64,000 nucleotides of DNA from Rhizophagus clarus (Eukaryota; Glomeromycota; Glomeromycetes; Glomerales; Glomeraceae): NCBI GenBank assembly GCA_015698045.1, contig BLAL01000274.1:744001-808000 (forward strand), read 5' to 3'. Below the pieces are notes generated by a model that was not told the origin of the DNA, made no database searches, and was given only the letters and a program-made list of their open reading frames with translations. A program made the position numbers and the translations under genes. Below are positions 10,716 to 23,656 of the stretch, piece by piece; position 1 is the stretch's first letter; each line of letters begins with the position of its first letter.

Positions 10716-12102
10716 AATAAGAGTAAAATCATTAAAATCAGATCACTGAATCAGGAAATATTTTATACTTCCATACTGTTATACAAATTTTAGAATTTTG
10801 GAAAATATAATTACAGATTTACGTAATTTAGTAATTTTGGATTTCAGATTTGCTAATTGAATTTTTAAAACAAAATTGTACTAACTTTTTCAGATTTTGC
10901 CACACAACATACAGCAAAAAAAAGTATATTTGCATAATCACAACAGATATTTGCAGATTATCTTATTTAATATGCACTACCTCAATATATGCCATCTTTA
11001 TATTACTTATCATATATGACTTCAAAAACTTGTATTCCTTCTACTTCTAATACTAATAATTCATTATCATCAGAAATTTTAGTTCTAAATATTAAAGAAT
11101 TTTTGAAAAACTAAATAAGGATGAAGATAATAATGGTAATTTTATATAATTTATTAACATGTTTATTAATAAACAAAAAATAATTATTAAACATATTAAT
11201 AAAGATTTGGATAATAATGAGTTTCAAATATTAGATGTAAAGATTATTAGTTAGCGTAAAATAATTCAAGCTGCAGCCTGCAGCAAAGTAATATTAAATA
11301 AGTTGGTATTGTAAATTTTATAATAAACTTCAATATAATAATAATAGCATTTGTATAAATTTATTTATTTTATTTCAGTTATCTATTTATAATATTATTT
11401 AAAGATATATTGTTTCTCTAAAAAACCTTTCTACCATTACAGCTGTAATATGAAAACTGATTATAATAAGTGTATAAATAGAATCATTATAATTTTCTAT
11501 AAAATTTCAGTTTTTTTTAAATAACTTTTTATTACTGAAAAAGTTATTTTTATCAGATTTAAGTCAAAAGAGTAAAGAGAAAGAAATTCTATATGTATGC
11601 CAAATACTTAAAGAAATTTAATTAAACTTTTATCATGATGATTGCATTATCAAGAATGATAGTACTATTAGTATTTGGCTGGATACAGGTTTATTTTAGA
11701 TAGCTTTAAACAGAAAAACCAGTTAATAATATAAACCTTAATATAAAATAATGATAATTATAGAAAAAATAAAAATTAATATTAATATACCACATCAGAA
11801 ATAATAAAGTTCTTAAAATATTCTTTGATACAACTTTCTTTCATTATGTCAATTGCTATAAATCCTTGTAATGTTAAAGCATCCTTTACCATGTACAAAT
11901 ACTATTTTTTTTTCTGCATGAGTATTTGTAATGGAATATCTATATTCACGTGATAAACTTTTTTTATCTTTAGTAGATTCATTTAAGAAAATTAGTTGAT
12001 TTAAAGTGTAATTATTACTAATATTAACAATAAATGTACAGCAGAGTATTTCATCTCTCTCTTTACTATATTTGTAAAGTTAATTATAATAAATTTAGTT
12101 TA
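10716..12102. other. AT-rich spacer
   Basis: No gene or clear element. A 66-codon open frame at 10850-11050 lacks any recognisable feature and is treated as chance. Confidence 0.5.
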
Positions 12103-12478
12103 GGGGTGTACCAGAAATCAGCTGATTTAATAGGGGAGTGGAGGGCTAACCTAAAAATCAGGTTCCTATGATTGGCTATAAATTATATAATATATATAAT
12201 ATATTATAACTATTTATATATTAAAATAAGTTTTTACAATTATCTTACCATCTAATAGTTCAATTTAACTAAATTTTTTTTTATTTTGTAGAGCTTATCA
12301 AAAGCTATAAAACAAAAAAAAATTCATAAAAATTGGATTACTAAATCACAAGTTATTTATATAAATATAATTATATATATTATTATATATTTTTTTAACC
12401 AATCAAAATGTGATCAGGTGGGGGGTGAGGGGTAAGGGCTACTAATTGAAGGAAATCAGCTGATTTCTGGCACACCTC
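12103..12478. mobile_element. 376-bp MITE with TTA duplication, copy 1
   Basis: The left end GGGGTGTACC plus AGAAATCAGCTGATTT is inverted at the right end (AAATCAGCTGATTTCTGG plus CACACCTC). TTA flanks both ends (12100-12102 and 12479-12481). The ends contain the palindrome AAATCAGCTGATTT. TGATTGGCTA near the left and AACCAATCAAA near the right are subterminal ATTGG boxes. TTA/TWA duplications and G-rich termini suit the PIF/Harbinger superfamily, which is an inference; no transposase is present. Confidence 0.85.
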
Positions 12479-12823
12479 TTAATAAATTAATAATAATAAA
12501 TTTAACCCATTTTGCATTTTACTTTTTTTCGTATAATATTACAGAAATAAAAAAACTACTATAAAGTTAAAATAGATACTTCTTTTCCTATTAATACTTC
12601 TATTTCAATTACTAGTTCATCTAAATACCAGTTCACTTTATTAGTTACAAGTTATTTTAGCATCTATTATTAATTTCATTAAAGAAATTAATAAAATTTG
12701 TAATAAAAAGGTAAACTTTAGTTAGGAATATGCCATAAATCAGCTGATTTCCTTCAATTAGTAATCCTTATCCTCCCCACCTCCACCTGATCACATTTTG
12801 ATTGGTTAAAAAAATATGTATTA

Positions 12824-12912
12824 TTTATTCCATGAGAGTTAGGAATATTACAATTTTTTTTCCGAAGGGAAAAAAATCCATAATATTCCTATTTCCTTCT
12901 CATGAAATAAAT
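12824..12912. repeat. Foldback hairpin
   Basis: TTTATTCCATGAGA...GGAATATTAC...TTTTTTTCC is followed within a few bases by its inverted copy GGAAAAAAATCC...ATATTCC...TCTCATGAAATAAA. The arms are about 38 bp with a loop of under 10 bp. It forms the left border of the insertion in the split MITE. Confidence 0.8.
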
Positions 12913-12927
12913 GAGTAATCCCCAGAA

Positions 12928-13420
12928 GTAAAGCTCCGCATGAGCTGGCTTGAGCTGAGCTGAGCCAAGATTCGAGCTGACTCAGCTCAATTTGACTAAT
13001 CGAGTCAGATTCATTTGAGCTTCTCTCAAGCTGAGCTGAGCTGAGCCGTAAGTCGGCTTAGCTTGAGCCAGCTTGAGCCAGACAATGATTTTTCATAATT
13101 CTGGCTAGAAAATTAAAATTACCATATTTAAAATTGATGTGACACTGGATTTCCATTTTTAGTGATACTGTCTTATGGAAATTTTTTTCATAATTAGAAT
13201 TTGTATAACCTTGATTTCCAAAAAAGGATATTTTTTATAGAGATCACTTAACTCCAGCTGGAATTATAAAAATTACATTAAGTCACGTGATATAACTCCA
13301 AAAAAAAGCTCACAAGCTGTCTCGTAATTCACGAGCCAAGCTCGAGTGAGCTGTGTCAAAGCTTGACTCAATATGAGCCAGCTTGATTGGCTGCTCAGCT
13401 CAACTTATGCGGAGCATTAC
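12928..13420. mobile_element. GC-richer inverted-repeat element with TTGAGC clusters
   Basis: The ends GTAAAGCTCCGCATGAGC and (inverted) GTAATGCTCCGCATAAG define a 493-bp unit. Both flanks are dense in TTGAGC/GAGCTGAGC hexamers in both orientations (12940-13080 and 13300-13405), able to pair with each other. Base composition is far richer in G+C than the surroundings, which suggests a separate origin. A conserved ATGAGTAA also borders it on both sides. It is non-coding. Confidence 0.75.
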
Positions 13421-13890
13421 CCAGGAGCGTGTTACTCATTAATATAACATATGATTAACTATTTTAAACTAAAATTAGAGATTTTCTGACTATCAATATA
13501 AGACTGGGAAATATGTAAAGGAAGATTTCTGATTACTTATAAACTCAACTAATCACCTGCAATTTTCAAAAATTAGTATGAAGGTAATCATGAGTAACAC
13601 TTATTATGACAGGGAATTAATAATAATATATATAATTATATTTATATAAATAACTCGTGATTTAGTAATCCAATTTTTATGAATTTTTTTTTATTAATAA
13701 GCTCTACAAAATAAAAAACTGTTTAGTTAAATTGAACTATTAGATAACAAGATAATTGCAAAAAACTATTTTAATATATAAATAGTAATAATATATTATA
13801 TATTATATAATTTATAGCCAATTATAGGAACCTGATTTTTAGGTTAGCTCTTCACCTCTTTATTAAATCAGCTGATTTCTGGCACACCCC

Positions 13891-15811
13891 TTAATACTTA
13901 CCCTCATATTTTTCCCATTAAAAATTTTGTATCATCCAGCTTTTTTTAGTCATAGATCAACTACACAATCCCATTTTCTATAAATTTTTAAAATTTTTTT
14001 TACAGTATACTTGTTCATATAAAGCATTTTTGCAATTTTCTTTATAAAAAGCTATTAAAATATAGATATATTATTTTTTACTTCAAATTACTACTAAAAG
14101 CTTTTAGTATTATTTGGTGGAAATTGAAAACTTTTTTAAAAAAATCTCAAACAACTGACTAAAAACAAAGATAAATAACTTATTGTAGTATATATAAAAA
14201 TGATAAAAGAAGTAATAATTATCTGAAATTTATAAATAATCTCAATATAATACTAGTTTTACTAAGAAGATTTTATTTTTGATGTGAAATTTTTTAAATC
14301 TTTTTATCAAATAATCTGCAGGAGGTAGCACAATTCTGAAAACTGTGATAAAAAAAATTTTATAAATTTAAAGAAAATTTTATATTTATAAAATAATAGT
14401 GTTATTTTAGTTTTATAGCAAGTTTTTTATTTATAATTATTTAGTTTTAAAAAATATAAAATTCAAAATTAAAGTATATATAATTTATTATAATTTATAT
14501 CATAAATTAAATTTTAAATGATATTTAACTTTTACAAATAAATATATTTATGAAAATCTATAGATAGTGATATATACTGGAAGTTAGAAATACTTTTGGA
14601 TTTTTAAATCTTTCAATTTCAATGTTATTTTTAATTTCAATAAATTTTTATTGAAAACCTTTAATATAAAATATATATATATGTATAATTAATTTAATAT
14701 GTATTAAAAAACTATTAAAATATTAGAAGAATTGGAATTGAAAGAAATTGGAAGAATCTAATTCCAATAAAAACTTCTAAAAATATTACTGTTTATAAAT
14801 AAAGTGATAAAAATATATAATAAAATATAATTAGTTAAATTATTTTTATATAATAAAATTTAATTAATTATTAATATTATATATATAGCTTATTTATTTA
14901 TTTATTTATTTTTTTTTAATGATCTATATTTTTATTGATATTTAGTTTATATATCATATAAACAATTTATTAGAAGTTATATCCATCCTGACCTGCAGAA
15001 TGGGATTATCAAAATTATAGCTTATTTATTTGTAAATTATAAATTATTTTAAATTATTATAATCAAATAATTTATTGTTAATCAATTAAATTAAAATATT
15101 AAAAATATCAAAAACAAGTAAAAATAAAAGAAAATAATAAAAATACTGTATATTTACATTACTAAAGATATAATAAACCAATTTTAAAATTATTATTTTA
15201 AAAAAATATTTATTTTTTTCATTTATTTAAAAAATGTTTTTAAAACATTTATTTTAAAATATAAACTTAATAATTAATAAAAAGTTTTTTTTTTATCTCT
15301 TTTATTTATTAATTATTTTTAACTATTTTTTATAACCTTTAGAATTTTAAAAATACTTCTATTTAAACATTAATATAAAGTAAAAATCAAAAAATCCTTA
15401 AAAAAATACTATTTTTTACTTAAAAAATCAACTTAAAGAATCAAAATTTAAATAAAAAAATATAATTAACAATAAAAAAATAATTAAAAATAAATAAATA
15501 AGAAAATAAAATAAAAAAGTATTACTTTTTATTTGGTATAAATTTTTGAAATCTTTAGAAAATAGAAATCAGTTTTTAAAAATCAGTTTTTAATTTAAAA
15601 ATTAATTTTAGAAATTAGTTTATAAACTATAATAAAAACTAAAAATAAATGATAAAAAAAAAATATTAATAAAATTATACAATAATAAAAATATTATTTT
15701 ATTTATATAATTTTAAAATCAATTTATTATAAAATTAATCACTAATTACAATAATTCAAAAATAATAATAAATGGTTTATGAATCATTTAATTAATTTTT
15801 TTCAAGAAATA
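13891..15811. other. AT-rich spacer with a dispersed repeat (about 14917-15010)
   Basis: Nothing coding was seen. The stretch 14917-15010 (ATGATCTATATTTTTATTG...TTTAGTTTATATATCATATAAAC...CTGCAGAATG) is repeated in the same orientation at about 43446-43562, so it is a dispersed repeat of unknown type. Confidence 0.6.
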
Positions 15812-18800
15812 TTATGCAAAAGTAATTCTTTTTCTTAGTATAATTATATGACTACTACTATTATTCCATGAATTAAAATAATTATTTGCATTTTTTTCTT
15901 TATCACTATTATTTAAACCAAAATCATTATTACTATGAGGACAAAATACAATCATTTTTCCTACTTTTAATTTCATAACTTTACTTAATAATTTCTCAAA
16001 ATTTACTTCTGGAAAAGGAATATGTTGTAAAAGAAATTGAGACCATAAAGGTGATGAAAAATGATGAAGTAAAAGAATATTTGATTGTGATATTATAGGA
16101 ATAGGAATTAGAGTTGGTTCATATGTAGTTATAATTAGACTCACTTTGTGATATTGTGGATATGATTGAAGGTGATGTATTGTTATGGCCAATGATGTAT
16201 CAGCTACTAGAAACTTTATAATCAAATAAAGGCAAAGATTTTAGAAATTATTTTTTGAAAAGCTTTTAGCTAAACAATTATGGTTATTTCTTTTTTTTCC
16301 AATGAAAATGTTCTATCTAATCTTGAATTACATTTATGAAACAAATGACAATGAAACTTACCTTATGGGCTTCATCCAAAACTACAAGCTTATGAACATA
16401 AGGTTCAGTCTCAACCGTACTTAAATTACACCGGATATAAATTCCAAGAATAATATTAAATAGTTCTGATGCTATTTTAGCACCAAGTAAAGGATCACTC
16501 AAGTCAACAATTACTGCAACCCCCGGTTGGAACAATTCTTTTAAAGAAACAAACTTATCGGTAAAACTTTTTTGTAAATTTAAATTATCTTTCAATTTTT
16601 CAACGATAAAAGAATCTAATTTGCCCAATCGCGTTTTGAGAAAAGTTTTCATTCTTGGATTGTTAATACATCCATTATATAGTTGAATACAAAATTCGGT
16701 ATAATTAAACTGGCCATTTGTACAAAAATATAGAGTATCGTTAATCAATTCTTTAACTTGCTCGTGAATTTGAGCATCCTCTCCTTCAATATTTATCCAT
16801 GACTTTATATCATTACTTGTTAAATCGTTCTCAGAAAACAACAAAGGAATAACTTCGCAATTACCGATATTTGCATATAATTTTAGCATACTCTGATAAT
16901 TGGACAAAGTCACTAATATAATAACTTTTTCTGCTCGGGTATCTTGATCAAACATCCTGGAATGCTTAGCTGGTGTAGCAACAAAAGCACTTTCACAAGG
17001 CAGTGTCATTACGCTGTTATCATATCGGAATATTAAAGCAGATAAAGGGGAATTTAATTTACCGAGACGCGTGTTCTTGATCAAAAAGCCCTCTAGAATG
17101 GTATTCTTGGTTTGACTCACACCAGAATTAGGAAGACCGGTAATAATCATGGAAAATGGATATTTTCCATCTAAGTAAATTATTTCATTTGGCATTGATT
17201 CAAAAGTACCCAAACTCGTGTAACTATTAAAAAGTGAACGCTTCGTTTCCAACAGAGAATGACAAAACAAATGACTTTGATACGACATATCTCCAATTGA
17301 AGACTCGTCGCGTATAATTAATTCTTGGATATCATTTTCTGTATTACGGGTTTTTTTCGGCTGATTATTCAATCTATCCATTTGCATAGAAATTAAAGTT
17401 TCGGTCAGAATAGGTTTAGAAACTTGTTCATTTATTACGGAAGATATTTCGGATTTGGATATTTTCAAAGATTGAACACTCGTTGGTGACAAAGTAATAG
17501 ATTGAGAAGGTGTTGGTGTTTTAAACTCAAGCTGAGCAGGTTTAGTAGACTGAATCTTTGAAGGTTCAAGTTGTACAGGTGACTGAGGGGCTGATTTACC
17601 AACCTCTGATGATATATGTGTCCGTGATTCTAATGACTTTGTATTTATGTCAATTATTGACTTTTCTAAGGATGTTTTTTCCTGATCTTTAGGAATCTGA
17701 GCGTTTGGGATAGTTATTTGATTTGATTTTATTGCCGTTATTTCATTTGGTGAAATAAATTTGTCGGTAGAACCTACATTATCATTTATCGTTGTATTTA
17801 ATTTTAGTGCACCATAAGCGTTTTCCATAATAACCCATGTTTCATTTTCAGACTTCTCGAGTGAGAATTCTTCGCTGTTTCGTATAAGTTCAATCAATTT
17901 GAATTCTGGAAATGTACCATTCCAATTTAAATGCGAAACCAAAACGTGTAAAGGAACTTTTCCATCTTCAAATATGACATATTTACGGACAAATTCCTTT
18001 GGTGAAATCTCGTTTGGTGCAGTACTATATTTGACTAAAATATCAATTGGGCCTTGTGATAGTATAAACTCTGGATAATTTTCTAAAAATTCAATCAGCT
18101 TACAATCAAGATATATATTTCTCTTGTTAAGAAAATCGTAAACCAGTGAAATTAATACCTCGCCATTCCCCTTCAAAAATTGACGGAGATGTCGAGCAAT
18201 ATCAACATTATGAGATTGAATATGTAATTCGAAGTCCCCAGTTAATTTAAAATCAGATAGAGGATGTAAAAAATCTTTCAAATTGCTGCGTGGATACATG
18301 TTCTGGCGTTTTAGATAATCTTCCATAGCTGAAAGTTTAGTTTTTCCAAACTCAAATAAATATCTACGTATATAAGAGATAATATTATCATCTGTTGGTT
18401 TGAGACGAAGATAGAGATTTCCATCAATATTTTTAGATTTGAGTTCATTAGAATATGAATTTGAAAATTCGGAAATCGAAAACGTTGATAAATTTTTATA
18501 TGTTTTCAAATGCTCTTTAATTTCCGTTGCAGAAGCGATTGTTTGTTTCACCAGAAATTCACGAACTAATTTAAGAATCGATGATTTATTTTTATTACTA
18601 TCTGTGTTGGGTAGAGTGGAAACCACTGGTATTGATGGCTGAGGTTTCAATTTTAAATAATAATCCTCATTCTTGAGGAAACATTCAAATGGATCTTTGC
18701 AATTTTTGAGAAATTCTTCAAGCTCATCACTGATGCATCCTTCCATTCCTCTTAGGGATATAGACAATTCGGTGCTAGATACGCCTTCGTCTCTTCCTTG

Positions 18801-19715
18801 CCTAATGATATAATCTTTTATCAGCCGTTCTGTTTGAGAAAATCGCCTTTTTATCATGGTATTTGAACTTTCCGTTATTTTTATTGATGGATTTGCAAGT
18901 TTAATACACGTAATCCCTCGCTCAGAAAAAATATGAAAGAATTCCTCATATTCGCGTAAAAAATTTTGAAATCCTGATTCATTTATTGCGCAATTCGATT
19001 TCATATGTTGTTCTAAATCATAGATTGAATCAACTAAACATGAATTGAGATATTTCTTTGCACATTCTAAAGCTTTACTCTCTCTAGCGATATTTTTTGG
19101 AAAAGTTTGTTCGATTGATCTATTTTGAGGAGTTTTTGGTTGAGAAGATATAGGTAATGGTACTCGCATGGGATGAACTGTTGATGAACCTTTAATAGTT
19201 TCTCCATAAAACAAGCTCTCCGTGTTCAATTCGCTATTTATGTTTTTTTGTAAGCGAGGTCCGAGGAATTCAGCTTGAAGTTCTATCATATCTTTAATAT
19301 AAGAACCATTACCAGTTGAATTTCCATTAAATACAGGTGCTATAACTTTTTTAAGTTTAACCTCTATGGAATTCTTTAGTGTTTTGTTAATTTCGAACTC
19401 GTCTTTATGTTCTTGTATTAACTTAGAAAGGTCCTTACCGCTAATTGAAATATTTTGAGTTCCTAGCCAAACTACTAAAGAATCAATGTGAACGCGCCAA
19501 GTAAGGTCGCCATCAAAGTATTTCCTAATTGAATTGAGAACTTCTGTATTGTTAACTGCAAATTTTGACATTTCATCCAAATATTTTGCAAAGAAAAAAT
19601 TAGATGATTTCCTTTTTATACTTTTTGTGACCCCTCGGAAAAATTCTTTTTTCATTGTCCAAATTTGGTTAACAGAAACTACAAAAAAAGTAAATAGTCC
19701 AAGTGCTATTTTCAA
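15812..19715 (-). CDS. HerA/FtsK-type ATPase with N-terminal winged-helix-like repeats and degenerate Walker A
   Basis: Two exons (19715-16362 and 16213-15812) give 1251 aa. The N-terminal half holds about seven copies of a 50-60-residue module, (I/V)RxYL..G......L..L......s.L.eFL...p.eF.l (about 61-112, 218-275, 297-357, 381-438, 448-500, 507-562, 575-630), which looks like LOTUS/winged-helix repeats. A Ser/Thr/Pro-rich linker follows, then an ATPase from about residue 830. The P-loop reads GLPNSGVSQT (860-869): V866 replaces the essential lysine. Walker B is intact (KLVVLDEAHK, to 1118). Exon 2 supplies IITTYEPT (sensor region), HHFSSPLW and a basic IILRKRITFA end, all typical of the fungal HerA-like family. 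Prokaryotic HerA acts on DNA with nucleases; the fungal role is unknown. The first about 20 residues are hydrophobic and could be an artefact; M21 or M49 are alternative starts. It is divergent from POT1. Confidence 0.8.
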
Positions 19716-20118
19716 GTTTATGCGCCCCTTTTGTGAAAGTCACGTTTTCTATTTTTTTTTATTGAGTGGTACATGTTTTATTGAGATAAAATTTTGGCAT
19801 TCTATTAAAAAGTGATAAAGTTGTAAATTCAAATGATATTAAGTTTCTATGAGAAGTTTCGCTTAAGGAGACGAGTGATAGATTTTTGGAAAAAGACGCG
19901 ATTTATCACACAAAAAAGTAACCTAATGTGACCTACGTGACCATAATAATTAAATGTAATTATAAACAGGTCAAGAATGACATTTTTGTGCGCCCGCACG
20001 CCGCACACCTGATGAATCAAGAACGATATTCGCATCGGGATCGGATTAAATTTTTAGGTCGACGCGTTTGATCAGTATAAAATTCGCGCTTTTGTTTTCT
20101 TAAAAACATTGAAATAAA
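19716..20118. promoter_or_regulatory. Divergent promoter region, HerA-like ATPase / POT1
   Basis: The 403 bp between the starts are much less AT-rich than other spacers. ACGCGT at 20062-20067, 52 bp before the POT1 ATG, matches the MluI cell-cycle box bound by MBF at G1/S genes in yeasts; control of POT1 by it is inference. Confidence 0.4.
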
Positions 20119-22412
20119 ATGAGCTCCGTCTCAAGTTTAGATTCAGAATCAAAACATTCTGATGAAGATATTCCTGAAACTTTAACAGACGAGAATGTTA
20201 ACGTTAATTTGGTATGCTTTTATTTGTACATAATTTCCATAAATTTAGTATATATTTCACGAACTTTAGTTTTTACATTGGTATTGTAAATAGACCTCAG
20301 AACATTCTCCTGTTAATGGTTTCATATTACTCCAAAAAGCTCGATTACCTGGAGCTTTAGTAAATGTCGTTGGAGTAGTTGTATCATACACCCCGAACAG
20401 AAAATCGAGCGGAACAGGTATAGCACGCGAATAAAATATTTCATTTGAAATATTTAATTAATATTTTATTTTCGGTATTAGATTATACGTGCTCTCTTAT
20501 ATTGGTTGACCCATCTATACCTAATAATGTTAAAGGAATTTCCGTTAATATATTCCGATCCCGAAAAGAACACTTGCCAGACTTAAGCGTTGGATGTATT
20601 TTTATAGGAAAACATCTAAGGGTAAAATTCTCTAAAATAAATTGTTCAATCAATTTATGTGTTATTTTAATCACTCTCGGGATTCAATAGATTAATATGT
20701 TTCATGAAACCACGCAACTCGTGGCAACGAAAGAAGAATCCACGTTTAAAGTTATATGTGATATTGCAAATCAAAACCAGCAATTTCCTTTTAACATGCG
20801 ACAGCATGCCAAAGAAATTATGGCATATGCTAATTACTTGAGACGATGGAGTGCATTCTTGTCGAATCCAAAAGTTGGAAATTACACAAGCTTGTCTAGA
20901 CAAAGAAGAAAAATCGAGGAACTTTCTCCTCATATGTTCTTCGATTTGATTGCCGAGGTAACAATAATATATTTCATTAGTATCACTTTTTGTGCATTGC
21001 TTACTACTGTTATCGTTTTTTTTTTGACCAGGTTGTAATGGTCTATCCTGCAGAGAATGCCGTGGATCTTTATGTTACCGATTTTACCGAGAATAAACTT
21101 CTTGGTAATCGAGAATATAGGTCTAACACTCCTTATGGTCTTTGTAGTGGAAGCATTTTGCAAATCACATTATGGGATGAACATGCTAAAGATGGAGAAG
21201 ATCTTCAGATTGGAACGTTTGTTCTGCTGCAAAATCTTCATGCAAAAATTAATTCAAATGGCGATCTAGTGGCCGCTTTACACGGTGATAGAGAACTTAG
21301 AAGAAAAAAAATTATTGTATTAGACAAAAATGATGTGGAAATTGCCAAGCTTACTCGGTATGTAACATAAATTTGGTAGATATTTATGTTATTCATAATC
21401 TGATACATTTAATTATGACAGTCGGCGGAATGCATATTACGAAGAGCATCGGAATTCTCTAGAACGTCACGAAAGAGACTCTTTCCCTGAGCCTGAATCT
21501 GATACAACAGAACAATCAATAACAAGTATATATTTAAAGCAAATGTTATCCCAATATTTATTCTATAACTAGGAATTTATGCTTTGACGTGTTTAAATAA
21601 TTTAGGAATCAGATGCAATAATAATATTAAATTTACAGATATAGATGATATAAAAGATTGTCCGGAGGTTGGTATAGTCTGAGGATTTTGTTTTATCTTT
21701 AATTAGGTTATATAATAACAATTTTTTTTATCCGTTCAGCCTGTAGGTTTGTTTCGAACTCGTGGTCGTGTAATTTCTGTTATTCCCTCCAATTTTGAAG
21801 ACTTTTCTCGACCATACTGTCATGGATGCAATAAAGTGTAAGAAAGTCATTAACATGTCACTTATAAATATCCAAACATTTATTAAATTAATTGCCATTT
21901 CTTATTTCAGGATGAATTTTGCTGAGTGCAAAAACTGTACGCAATGTTCTGAAAGGTTAAAAGAATTTAAGTACGACTTTGGTTTATTATTTGAGGATGA
22001 GCTTGGTGCAGGAACTCTTCCGGTATTAATAACAGACGAAGACGCGGTAAATGAAATATAAGTTATTTTTGTATTTGCATGTTGAATTGTCTGTTTTTAA
22101 CATATTTTTCGGTTTAGAACACATTTTTAGACGGATTGCCGCCAGTAAAGTACGTGTTATTATTTGATATATATATTTAAATTAATTTAAATTATTTAAT
22201 AATTGCTATTTTATTTAAGTCTTTGCAAGAACCCAATAGTTCTTCAAAAGTTAAAAGATCGAATGCACAGACTGTTGGGGAATGTCTTAAATAGTCAAGC
22301 AAGTTGTGGACCTTTAATAGATTTTTGTGTAATGTCTTATGAAGTGAAAGATGAATACGATAAGCCCATAAGGATATACAAAATGTTCGATACAACATTA
22401 GAGGACGAATGA
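20119..22412 (+). CDS. POT1: Protection of telomeres protein 1 (telomeric ssDNA binding)
   Basis: Eleven exons join in frame to 524 aa: 20119-20211, 20294-20417, 20482-20621, 20691-20957, 21032-21357, 21422-21525, 21606-21667, 21740-21837, 21911-22046, 22118-22149, 22220-22412. The first OB fold carries LPGALVNVVGVVVSYTP and SGTDYTCSLILVDPS, the POT1 signature (TDY motif). A second OB fold spans about 190-300 (FFDLIAEVVMVYPAENAVDLYVTDFTE, GSILQITLWDEHA, GTFVLLQNLHAKI). A C-terminal OB fold has a zinc cluster CHGC...CKNC..C (near 395-420) and ends YKMFDTTLEDE, as in animal POT1 (IFDTTV). POT1 binds the G-rich 3' overhang and limits checkpoint signalling and telomerase access. Human POT1 has 634 residues; the linker before the third fold is shorter here. 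The start is the only ATG upstream of the conserved block in frame. Confidence 0.92.
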
Positions 22413-23656
22413 TTGTTATTTCAAATTATAAAGAATTTATAATAATAATTGGTGGTTGAACATTTTTATTAAAATTTTATTACATACGATAATATCAATC
22501 AGATTAGAGAGCAATATTGAAGATATAAATTCTCATATTTTAGATTCGGGTTGGTTATACTACTAAAAATTTTCATTTCGTATGAACTTTTTTAATTTAC
22601 TTAAAATCGATGAATAACAACAAAAAACATTTTTTTATACCACAAATTAATAATTAAATAAATAATTAAATATATAAAGCATATTTTTTTAGGTGCGACT
22701 GCTTTAGACAATAATCCGTTTTTAGCGAAATAAAAATGTTTTTTATTTAGGCCGGACCAATTGGATTTTCTGTTTAATAATGGTTTTTTTAAAAGAGAAG
22801 AAGGGGAATGGGGATCAAAATAATTTGCGAAATTTTTTAAAATTATTATTAATAATCAAATTTTGAAAATGAAAAGAGGGAAGATATATATATATATATA
22901 TATATATTAAAAGCATAAACATATATTATATTAAAAGCATAAATATATATATAAAAAAAATAAGGAGAGAAGAAAAGAAAATTAGAATTTTTGAAAAAAA
23001 GGATTTCCATTAAATAAATATAAATTAGGTTTAGAATTTTATTACCTATAAAAATATATTAAAAGTGCAAGTTTAGAATTGGTAATAATCTGATATCATG
23101 TAAAGAGAAATACTTAATAAGATTATTATAGTTAGTTAAATTGGTAAAAATAAAATTGGGTTTAACTCTCTCAATTTAGAATAATTATTATTTAACAGTC
23201 TGATAAAAGTTTAAAGAAATTAAAGAAATTATTGAAAAAAAAATATATTTTTAAAAAGATTTTGATTGAAAATAATTCAATATGGAATTAAACCAACTTA
23301 ATTTTTTTTTTTGGTATTAAAAATATATACACATTTATTTTTTTTTGTTTAAAATGCATTCATTGTGCTTTACTTTATTTGTAAACAAGATCACAAATAA
23401 TACATCCACTTATCATAAAAAAAAATTTACAATATTAATCACTTATATTTTTTAAATTAATATTTACATAAGAAATTGACCACTCTCTTTCTTCTTAGCA
23501 AATGATGTAATTTCTAAAAAAAATTGACAAAATAATATTGCAACTTAAATATTATTTTTTTAGTAGTTTACTTAGAGAATTAATGTACTTAATAATTATC
23601 ATACCCAATATTTAATATATTAGTTAAGTAAAATATATTGATAATTTATAAATTTT
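22413..23656. other. Convergent AT-rich intergenic region with an (AT)n run
   Basis: It lies between the 3' ends of POT1 and the methyltransferase. An (AT)12 microsatellite occupies 22884-22908. No coding potential or inverted-repeat element was recognised. Confidence 0.6.

Larger units (their letters stand above)
12725..13890. mobile_element. Second copy of the 376-bp MITE, reversed and split by an insertion
   Basis: The outer parts (12725-12823 and about 13620-13890) are the reverse complement of the copy at 12103-12478, again flanked by TTA (12722-12724, 13891-13893). The middle, about 12824-13620, is absent from copy 1, so another element inserted here. Left terminal bases have drifted (GGAATATGCC instead of GAGGTGTGCC). 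Confidence 0.8.

Noticed and set aside
22884-22908. (AT)n run considered as an origin or centromere signal
   Set aside because: Such runs occur at many places in the window and carry no specific signal.
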